A DNA stretch of 11,356 nt from an uncultured Eggerthellaceae bacterium. GTDB lineage: Bacteria; Actinomycetota; Coriobacteriia; Coriobacteriales; Eggerthellaceae. Below, in pieces: positions 6,110 through 11,356 of the stretch. A program made the position numbers and the translations under genes. A model generated the notes under the pieces. That model searched no databases. It saw only the letters and a program-made list of their open reading frames with translations, and had not been told where the DNA came from. Location: assembly GCA_910588435.1 (NCBI GenBank), contig CAJUPL010000043.1:1-11356 (forward strand), given 5' to 3'. Every line of letters begins with the position of its first letter. Positions within the stretch are counted from its first letter, which is position 1.

Positions 6110-7069
6110 CTACTCCGCAGCGGGGGCCTGCTGGACCTCGTTCGCAGGTTGCGGGGCAGGAGCGATGAGGAAGATGCAGTAGCGCACCACCACGAACGTC
6201 ACCATGATGGCGGCGAACACCATCTCAGCGCCCATCGCCCAGTACGCGATGGCGGGGATCTCAAAGCCCATCTCCTGGAACATCCCAACGGATGAGATCA
6301 GCGCTGTTGCCGTGATCACGAACGGGAAGGTCATGGCAGCGAAGCTTGGGAAGAAGCCGCCCATGACGAACTTGGGGAGATTCACCACTACCAACACGAA
6401 GAATGCTTGTGCGAAGATCAGCAGAATCCCTACGAACAGAGCGCTGGGCTCAGGGGTCACAGCAAGGTAGCCTGCGATGGAGAGGCTGGCGGGCGCTGAG
6501 TAGATGCAGAAGAGCGGACGCGCGGGTGCGGGCACCTCGTGGCGGATGTAGCGCACCGTGATGATGGCAAGCAGCGGGATGTAGCAGGCGAATCCAAGCC
6601 AGAAGAGCACTTGCCCTATGGCTTCCATGCCGAATGCCGGAGAGGTGACGGACGCCACGATGATCCCCACGTAGCAGATGAACCACGTTGGGAACACTTG
6701 GGAGAGCTTGAAGCTCTTCACGAACGTGGCGGAGAACCATGCCATGAGAGCAAGGTGCGCGATGATGGCCACGCACCAGATGGCGAACGCCAGCCAATAG
6801 AGGGCGGGCGCCAGATAGGTGGCAAGCTGCATCAGAGTCATGCACAAGGTTGCGGACACGCTGGCAAGGATGGGGCTCTTGAAGTCCTCGCGGATCATAG
6901 CCGGGTAGGCTATCGCCTTCGCGATCACCAGCATGGCAAATGCGAATGACATGACGCCAAGCGCCAGGCGCGCGCTCTCAGATATGGGTTGGATCAGATT
7001 GCCCAGGGCGGCAAGGCCAAGAGCAACCCCAGCTGCAGGGATAGGGGTCTTCTTGATGACGTTAAGCAA
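6110..7069 (-). CDS. TDT-family (TehA/SLAC1-like) membrane transporter
   Basis: This 319-residue, very hydrophobic integral membrane protein appears to have about ten transmembrane helices. It fits the tellurite-resistance/dicarboxylate transporter (TDT) family, which includes anion channels such as TehA and C4-dicarboxylate carriers. Supporting segments are PIPAAGVALGLAALGN near the N-terminus (9-24), FPTWFICYVGIIVAS (126-140), PLFCIYSAPASLSIAGYLA (185-203) and FFPSFAAMTFPFVITATA (239-256). It ends in a Pro/Ala/Gln-rich tail. The start is TTG (7069-7067), with AAAGG 8 nt upstream. The next methionine is residue 40, inside the membrane domain, so a later start is unlikely. Substrate is unknown. 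The gene is divergent from csoR-copA, but no sequence evidence ties it to copper. Its stop is 5 bp from the ftsQ stop. Confidence 0.85.
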   Translation of the reverse strand: MLNVIKKTPIPAAGVALGLAALGNLIQPISESARLALGVMSFAFAMLVIAKAIAYPAMIREDFKSPILASVSATLCMTLMQLATYLAPALYWLAFAIWCVAIIAHLALMAWFSATFVKSFKLSQVFPTWFICYVGIIVASVTSPAFGMEAIGQVLFWLGFACYIPLLAIITVRYIRHEVPAPARPLFCIYSAPASLSIAGYLAVTPEPSALFVGILLIFAQAFFVLVVVNLPKFVMGGFFPSFAAMTFPFVITATALISSVGMFQEMGFEIPAIAYWAMGAEMVFAAIMVTFVVVRYCIFLIAPAPQPANEVQQAPAAE

Positions 7070-7233
7070 TCAGGTTGCCTTTCATATATATGTTGGGTGA
7101 TTCATCTGTGCCCCATCGGCTGGTTGCGCAATGAGGCGCAGGCAAGACATCGCGAAGCATATACCCCTCACCTGCCAAGCGGAAGGGATGATATCCGACT
7201 GCACGAGAAATACATACGAGGTCCTTCGCAGGC

Positions 7234-7262
7234 TTGCCCTGCATACCCCCTAGGGGTATACT
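7234..7262 (+). promoter_or_regulatory. csoR-copA promoter with embedded CsoR operator
   Basis: The -35 TTGCCC (7234-7239), a 17-bp spacer and the -10 TATACT (7257-7262) form a good housekeeping promoter. The operator ATACCCC (7243-7249) CTA GGGGTAT (7253-7259) fills the spacer and overlaps the -10. It matches the G/C-tract palindrome (TACCCC...GGGGTA) known for CsoR repressors. Apo-CsoR would block RNA polymerase and Cu(I) binding would release it. The transcript would start about 24 nt before csoR. Confidence 0.88.
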
Positions 7263-7292
7263 CCGCCAAAAGGAAACGCAAGAGGAGCATAC

Positions 7293-7598
7293 ATGGCAAA
7301 TGAAGGTTGCGCGTGCAGGAAGAAGGACATCCCGCGAAGCGATGAGCTCAAGAGCGGCATCACCAAGCGCCTGAACAGGGCGATAGGCCAGCTCAATGGG
7401 GTGAAGGCAATGGTGGAGGATGACCGCTACTGCGGGGACGTGCTCACGCAACTGGCTGCCGCAGAGAGCGCCATCCACCGCGTATCTGAGCTGGTGCTCC
7501 AAGAGCACATGCGCACATGCGTGGCGGACGGGATCCGCGGCGGTGACGATGAAGTGATAGATGAGGTCATGGACCTCCTTCGCAAGTTCTCGAAATAG
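7293..7598 (+). CDS. csoR: Copper-sensing repressor CsoR
   Basis: This 101-residue all-helical repressor of the CsoR/RcnR family senses Cu(I) and releases operator DNA. The conserved RAIGQLNGVKAMVEDDRYC block (29-47) is present. The Cu(I) ligands of CsoR can be placed at C47, H72 and C76; the spacings of 25 and 4 residues equal those of the characterised CsoR proteins (Cys-His-Cys). Y46 and E91 are likely second-shell residues. This separates it from RcnR (nickel/cobalt), FrmR (formaldehyde) and CstR (persulfide) relatives. An additional C-x-C near the N-terminus (C6, C8) is unusual. The ATG at 7293 follows AGAGGAG (7281-7287). The gene lies 9 nt before copA and 30 nt after the -10, so CsoR controls its own operon. 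Confidence 0.95.
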   Translation: MANEGCACRKKDIPRSDELKSGITKRLNRAIGQLNGVKAMVEDDRYCGDVLTQLAAAESAIHRVSELVLQEHMRTCVADGIRGGDDEVIDEVMDLLRKFSK

Positions 7599-7607
7599 GC
7601 AGGGTGG

Positions 7608-9899
7608 ATGATGCAGGATACGAAGGATATGACTGTGATGCAGGCAGAGGATGCGAACGGCGCTCCCACGTCAGCTCTGAGGCTTGCCATAGATGGCATG
7701 CACTGCGCGAACTGCGCGGCCAACATAGAGAAGCACTACAGGCAGACGCCGGGTGTTGTGGACGTGGCGGTGAACCTTGCGAACAACACCGGACGCGTGG
7801 AGTTCAACCCAGAGATTGCCAGCGTCTCAGACATGCTGGCCGTGTTCGATGACCTCTCCTTCACGGCTGAGATCATCCCTGAGGACGCGCCGCTGATAGA
7901 CGAGGCGCGCCGCGCGCGCGAGGCCGCCCGCGCAAAGCATGACGTGCATGTGTTCACCGCGGCGGCCGTGCTCACGGTGCTGATCGTGATGATAGGAATG
8001 ATCCCTGGCTGGCATATGGCCGTTGGCGGCTGGCTGGCGGGGCTCTTCACAAGCGGAAGCCCCACCCACGTGCAGGCCATGTTCGCGTCCAACATGCTCT
8101 TGTTGGCGCTCACCATCCCCGTGCAGTTCGGCTGCGGCGCGCGCTTCTGCAAGGGTGCGGTGAGCTCCCTCAAGAGCGGCAGCGCGAACATGGACGTGCT
8201 GGTAGCGCTTGGCACGTCCATTGCTTTCCTGTTCTCGCTCTGGATCGCGTTCCTACCGGTGATCACAGGTAATTGGACAGACGCTGAGGTCAGCATGTCA
8301 GTGAACGACGGCATGCCGTACTTCGAAACGTGCGCCATGCTCATCACGTTCGTCCTTCTGGGCAAGATGCTGGAGGCGCGGGCGAAGGGCGCTACGAACA
8401 AGGCCATCGAGGCGCTGATGAACCTGACGCCGCCTTATGCCACAGTTGTGCGCGCAGGCGCTGAGGTTGAGGTGCCGCTTGCGCAGGTCATGGCGGGGGA
8501 CGCCGTCATCGTGCACCCGGGCGAGAAGGTGGCCGTGGACGGAGTGGTCACGGAAGGCTCCTCAGAGGTTGATGAGTCCATGCTGACGGGTGAGCCGCTG
8601 CCGCAGCCGAAGACCGTGGGGGATGAGGTCACGGGCGGCACGGTGAACACTACGGGATCGCTCACAGTGCGCGCCATGCGCGTTGGCGCTGACTCCACGC
8701 TTGCCCGCATCGTGCGCGCCGTTGAGGATGCACAGGGCTCGAAGGCGCCCGTGCAGCGCATTGCAGACAAGATCGCATCCATCTTCGTGCCTGCGATTCT
8801 GGTGATAGCGCTCATCACGTTCTGCATCTGGTTCTTCTTCGTGCCCGTGCCGGCAGGCGGCAACGTGCTCGTGCAGTCGCTCATGCCGGCCATCGCTGTG
8901 ATCTGTGTGGCGTGCCCGTGCGCGCTTGGGCTTGCTACCCCCACAGCGCTGATGGTGGGCATGGGGCGTGGTGCAGAGCTTGGCGTGCTCATCAAGGACG
9001 GCGAGGTGCTAGAGCGCATGGGTGGCCTTGCTGCATGCGTGTTCGACAAGACGGGAACGCTCACTGAGGGCCACCCGAAGGTATCTGCATGCACCGTCAG
9101 CAACCAGGATATGGCCTATGTGGCGGCGCTGGAGGCCAAGTCGGAGCATCCGCTGGCGCGCGCCATCGTGCGCTTCGCTGAAGGCGAGGGTATATCCTTC
9201 GCTGACCTCAAGGTGACAGGCTTCGAGGCCATCGCGGGCGTGGGCGTGCGCGGGAACGTGTCCGGGCGTGATGTCTTCGTAGCGGCTTCGAACGCGTCCG
9301 GCTCATGCGTTGAGATAAACGGCAAGCTTTCCGGAGAGCTCCAGTTCGCAGATGAGGTGCGCCCGGATGCGGCTAGCGTGATAGGTGCCCTGAATAGCAG
9401 CTATTCCATGGATTGCTTCATGGTGACCGGGGACGGCGCAGGAACTGCGCTTGCGGTTGCAGATGAGGTGGGCATCCCGGAGCAGAACGTATTCGCGAAG
9501 GTGAAGCCGCTTGGCAAAGCAGAGGTGGTGCAGGGCATCAAGGAAGCCGATGCGCGCGGTGCATGCGCGTTCGTGGGTGACGGCATCAACGACGCGCCAG
9601 CGCTAGCGGCGGCGGACATCGGCGTTGCCATGGCTGCGGGAACCGACGTTGCGCTTGACGCGGGGTCAGTGGTGCTCATGCATGACAGGCTGGATGACCT
9701 GATAGTGGCGCTTCGCCTGTCAAGGGCAACCATGCGCAAGATCCGCCAGAACCTCTTCTGGGCGCTGATCTACAACTGCATAATGATCCCGCTTGCGGCA
9801 GTGGGCATCCTGGCACCGGCGCTTGCGGGCGCGGCCATGGCGCTCTCAAGCGTGAGCGTGGTCAGCAATTCGCTCCTCCTCAAGCGCTTCCGTGCCTGA
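7608..9899 (+). CDS. copA: Cu(I)-exporting P1B-1-type ATPase CopA
   Basis: This 763-residue copper-exporting P-type ATPase of the cytoplasmic membrane uses ATP to expel Cu(I). In order it has one heavy-metal-associated domain with GMHCANCA (30-37, C33/C36), paired N-terminal helices (about 114-135 and 155-176), the actuator-domain TGE (327-329), the membrane metal site CPC (436-438), the phosphorylated Asp in DKTGT (D480), SEHP (512-515) for nucleotide binding, TGD (607-609) and GDGINDAPA (657-665). Tail motifs YN (722-723) and MALSSVSVVSNS (744-755) mark the Cu(I) class. The stretch between the GVGV loop (544-547) and the ADEVRPDA motif (581-588) looks about 20-25 residues shorter than in E. 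coli CopA, giving a compact nucleotide domain. ATGs at 7608, 7611, 7629 and 7638 compete as starts. No CopZ chaperone gene is nearby. Confidence 0.96.
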   Translation: MMQDTKDMTVMQAEDANGAPTSALRLAIDGMHCANCAANIEKHYRQTPGVVDVAVNLANNTGRVEFNPEIASVSDMLAVFDDLSFTAEIIPEDAPLIDEARRAREAARAKHDVHVFTAAAVLTVLIVMIGMIPGWHMAVGGWLAGLFTSGSPTHVQAMFASNMLLLALTIPVQFGCGARFCKGAVSSLKSGSANMDVLVALGTSIAFLFSLWIAFLPVITGNWTDAEVSMSVNDGMPYFETCAMLITFVLLGKMLEARAKGATNKAIEALMNLTPPYATVVRAGAEVEVPLAQVMAGDAVIVHPGEKVAVDGVVTEGSSEVDESMLTGEPLPQPKTVGDEVTGGTVNTTGSLTVRAMRVGADSTLARIVRAVEDAQGSKAPVQRIADKIASIFVPAILVIALITFCIWFFFVPVPAGGNVLVQSLMPAIAVICVACPCALGLATPTALMVGMGRGAELGVLIKDGEVLERMGGLAACVFDKTGTLTEGHPKVSACTVSNQDMAYVAALEAKSEHPLARAIVRFAEGEGISFADLKVTGFEAIAGVGVRGNVSGRDVFVAASNASGSCVEINGKLSGELQFADEVRPDAASVIGALNSSYSMDCFMVTGDGAGTALAVADEVGIPEQNVFAKVKPLGKAEVVQGIKEADARGACAFVGDGINDAPALAAADIGVAMAAGTDVALDAGSVVLMHDRLDDLIVALRLSRATMRKIRQNLFWALIYNCIMIPLAAVGILAPALAGAAMALSSVSVVSNSLLLKRFRA

Positions 9900-9910
9900 T
9901 CTTCTCTCCC

Positions 9911-9919
9911 TGATAGAAT
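9911..9919 (+). promoter_or_regulatory. Possible extended -10 promoter of ychF
   Basis: TGA-TAGAAT is an extended -10 element (hexamer 9914-9919, five of six to TATAAT), 35 nt before the ychF start. A -35 is not clear at 16-18 bp. It suggests ychF can be transcribed independently of copper-controlled copA. No terminator is visible in the 55-bp gap. Confidence 0.45.
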
Positions 9920-9954
9920 GTGCGGCTAAGGACATCATCTGACAGGAGCTATCA

Positions 9955-11019
9955 ATGTCATTATCAATAGGCATCGTCGGCCTTCCGAACGTTGGCAAGT
10001 CAACGCTGTTCACAGCGCTCACTGACAAGGGAGGCCTGGCCGCGAACTATCCTTTCGCAACCATAGAACCCAATGTGGGCGTGGTGCCCGTGCCGGACTC
10101 TCGCCTGGATGCGCTGGCGAAGATAGACAACCCGGCGAAGACCGTGCCTGCAACCGTGGAGTTCCTGGACATCGCAGGGCTCGTCGAGGGCGCAAGCCAG
10201 GGCGAGGGGCTTGGGAACCAGTTCTTGGCGAACATCCGCGAGACGGACGCCATCGTAGAGGTGGTTCGCTTCTTCAAGGACCCAGATGTCGTCCACGTGG
10301 CTGGCAAGGTTGACCCTGCATCTGATGTGGAGGTCATCAAGACAGAGCTCATCTTGGCGGACATCGCCACTGTTGAGAAGGCCATCCCGCGCCTTGAGAA
10401 GGAGGCCAAGCGCGACAAGTCCGCAGCTCCTAAGCTGGAGGCAGCGCGCAAGGTGCTGGCGGGGCTGAACGAGGGGCATCGCGCACGCACGCTAGACCTG
10501 ACGGAGGATGAGATAGATGCGCTCTATGAGCTGCACCTGCTCACCATGAAGCCCATGCTCTACATCGCGAACGTGGATGAGGATCAGCTGGATGCTGATC
10601 TTGGGAAGATCGACGGGCTTGACCCAGTGCCCATCTCAGCTCAGGTTGAGGCTGATCTAGCTGAGCTGGATGCAGAAGAGGCGCTTGAGTACCTGCAGGC
10701 AATGGGGCTTGAGGAGAGCGGGCTGGCGCGCCTGGTGCGTGAGGCTTATGCGCTTCTGGGCTTGCAGTCATTCTTCACCAGCGGAGAGACGGAGAGCCGC
10801 GCGTGGACCGTGCCCATCGGTGCGAAGGCACCACAAGCGGCAGGCGTCATCCATTCTGACTTCGAGCGCGGCTTCATAAAGGCAGAGACGGCATCGTTCG
10901 ATGATTACGTTGAGCTTGGGGGAGAGAAGGGCTGCCGGGACGCTGGCAAGCTTCGCCAGGAAGGCAAGGATTACGTCGTGCAGGACGGAGACGTCATGCA
11001 CTTCAAATTCAACGTCTAG
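9955..11019 (+). CDS. ychF: Redox-regulated ribosome-associated ATPase YchF (Obg family, OLA1-like)
   Basis: YchF is a widely conserved P-loop NTPase of the Obg family that prefers ATP, binds ribosomes and affects stress responses. The 354-residue protein is close to the usual length of about 363. It shows the Walker A/G1 motif GLPNVGKST (9-17), the G3 motif DIAGLVEGASQGEGLGNQFL (72-91), and NVDE (206-209) in place of the GTP-specifying NKxD, which accounts for the ATP preference. A helical insert (about 135-200) follows the G3 region. The C-terminal TGS domain (about 274-354) contains FTSGETESRAWTVPIGAKAP, VIHSDFERGFIKAET and VQDGDVMHF. The ATG at 9955 follows AGGAG (9944-9948). It sits downstream of copA, probably by chance rather than through shared function. 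Confidence 0.97.
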   Translation: MSLSIGIVGLPNVGKSTLFTALTDKGGLAANYPFATIEPNVGVVPVPDSRLDALAKIDNPAKTVPATVEFLDIAGLVEGASQGEGLGNQFLANIRETDAIVEVVRFFKDPDVVHVAGKVDPASDVEVIKTELILADIATVEKAIPRLEKEAKRDKSAAPKLEAARKVLAGLNEGHRARTLDLTEDEIDALYELHLLTMKPMLYIANVDEDQLDADLGKIDGLDPVPISAQVEADLAELDAEEALEYLQAMGLEESGLARLVREAYALLGLQSFFTSGETESRAWTVPIGAKAPQAAGVIHSDFERGFIKAETASFDDYVELGGEKGCRDAGKLRQEGKDYVVQDGDVMHFKFNV

Positions 11020-11062
11020 CACGCTTGCAGCTCCTGCAGCCTTGCTGCCTCAAAAATGTGTC

Positions 11063-11086
11063 GCGGGTGCAAGCACCCGCTCCTTT
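11063..11086 (+). terminator. Probable ychF terminator
   Basis: GCGGGTGC (11063-11070) and GCACCCGC (11073-11080) form a GC-rich stem (effectively seven pairs with a CAAG loop), followed by TCCTTT. The T-tract is imperfect, so efficiency is uncertain. It is the first strong hairpin after ychF, 43 nt beyond the stop codon. Confidence 0.5.
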
Positions 11087-11129
11087 CATAACGGCCTTCA
11101 ACCTGATGCTCCTGCATCCTTGCTGCCCC

Positions 11130-11169
11130 AAAAGTGCTGCATGGGCGAAGAGCGCGCCCATGCACTTTT
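11130..11169 (+). terminator. Long bulged hairpin, candidate terminator usable on both strands
   Basis: AAAAGTG (11130-11136) pairs with CACTTTT (11163-11169) and CATGGGCG (11140-11147) pairs with CGCCCATG (11155-11162). This gives 15 pairs with a 3-nt bulge (CTG) and a 7-nt loop. The A-run on the left and the T-run on the right resemble a bidirectional intrinsic terminator. It occupies the same place in its repeat unit as the 11063-11080 hairpin in the preceding unit. Confidence 0.5.
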
Positions 11170-11182
11170 ATAGCGGCCTTTA

Positions 11183-11215
11183 ACAGCTGCATTCGCTTGA
11201 CGCTCATGCATCTGT
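11183..11215. repeat. Mismatched hairpin replacing the 68-97 hairpin at the second locus
   Basis: ACAG-C-TGCAT (11183-11192) pairs with ATGCA-T-CTGT (11206-11215): nine pairs with one mismatch. It lies between AGCGGCCTTTA and AGCGGCCTT, exactly where the unrelated 13-bp hairpin lies at 68-97. Confidence 0.6.
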
Positions 11216-11243
11216 AGCGGCCTTGGTGGCCTACCGGCCACCT
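11215..11243. repeat. 29-nt direct repeat with internal hairpin, copy B
   Basis: Identical to 97-125. It contains the GGTGGCC/GGCCACC inverted repeat and is preceded and followed by the same module types as copy A. Confidence 0.85.
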
Positions 11244-11262
11244 ATCCAACCCCCCTGCGGTA

Positions 11263-11289
11263 GGCGGCTGCATTGCAGCCGCAGCATTG
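11263..11289. repeat. Extra exchangeable-hairpin module
   Basis: The framework GGCG (11263-11266), ATT (11272-11274) and CGCAGCATTG (11280-11289) matches the 148-202 and 11302-11356 modules. The arms here are GCTGC (11267-11271) and GCAGC (11275-11279). The module accounts for most of the 36-nt length difference between the two loci. Confidence 0.75.
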
Positions 11290-11301
11290 ATCCCCCCACG
11301 T

Positions 11302-11356
11302 GTGGGCGCTTGCATTGCAAGCGCAGCATTGCGCCAGCAATGCGTAACTTGCCCGA
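11302..11356. repeat. 55-nt repeat module with exchangeable hairpin, copy B
   Basis: Gap-free match to 148-202 except for six positions, which form three compensated base pairs in the first hairpin. Here the arms are GCGCTTGC (11306-11313) and GCAAGCGC (11317-11324) around ATT. The module is cut by the window end just after CTTGCCCGA. Confidence 0.85.

Larger units (their letters stand above)
11020..11356. repeat. Gene-free, hairpin-rich repeat region after ychF
   Basis: No gene is visible. The region holds two tandem units of about 78 nt (starting at 11030 and 11108). Each opens with GCTCCTGCA, then G or T, then CCTTGCTGCC, contains its own distinct hairpin and closes with (A)CGGCCTT. These are followed by AGCGGCCTTTA, a mismatched hairpin (11183-11215), the 29-nt repeat (11215-11243), an additional hairpin module (11263-11289) and the 55-nt module (11302-11356) that runs off the window. 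Order and content parallel 57-202 at the other end of the window. Confidence 0.8.

Noticed and set aside
6539..6949. 136-residue + strand frame opposite the transporter gene
   Set aside because: His/Glu/Gly-rich composition is typical of the antisense of a hydrophobic membrane protein; no supporting signals.
57..11184. Integron attC sites, suggested by hairpins next to TTTAAC
   Set aside because: No matching GTTRRRY partner core and no paired R/L boxes are seen, and there is no integrase gene. The flanking genes are housekeeping genes, not cassettes.

Overview
The window looks like a chromosomal piece of a GC-rich actinobacterium, most likely from the class Coriobacteriia. This is an inference from the actinobacterial-style FtsQ (long basic, Ser/Arg/Gln-rich cytoplasmic tail), the compact order murG-murC-murB-ftsQ, and overall codon use (GC-rich, yet ATA isoleucine codons are common). 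The sequence alone does not fix the genus. All seven large genes on the + strand and the single one on the - strand look intact.

Layout. Positions 1-433 hold no gene; they are packed with short perfect inverted repeats and end in a strong intrinsic terminator (408-450). Next comes a MerR/TipA-type regulator (575-1345) under its own MerR-style promoter, with a 19-bp spacer and the operator inside it. A second repeat-rich gap (1346-1533) leads to a peptidoglycan and division operon: murG, murC, murB and ftsQ (1565-6104). These make lipid II from its intermediates (MurC, MurB, MurG) and supply the divisome scaffold FtsQ. A TDT-family membrane transporter (6110-7069, - strand) converges on ftsQ with only 5 bp between stop codons. 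Divergent from it is a copper-response operon, csoR-copA (7293-9899). Its promoter has a textbook CsoR palindrome between the -35 and -10. The conserved ATPase gene ychF (9955-11019) follows. The last 337 bases are again a hairpin-rich repeat region related to the one at the start.

Most notable observation. The intergenic regions at 1-433, 1346-1533 and 11020-11356 belong to one modular repeat family. Short conserved framework words (for example AGCGGCCTT, and GGCG...ATT...CGCAGCATTG) alternate with hairpins. Between copies the frameworks stay constant while the hairpin arms change together, keeping perfect complementarity. Three aligned copies of one module carry three different 5-bp stems, and one locus has an extra tandem module. 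Compensatory replacement of this kind points to selection on, or a mechanism that maintains, the hairpin itself. I do not recognise the family, and it is the best candidate here for an undescribed system.

Regulation. Two regulator/operator pairs can be read directly (TipA-like MerR and CsoR). Extended -10 motifs of the form TGN-TA(G/T)... occur before murG, murC and ychF.
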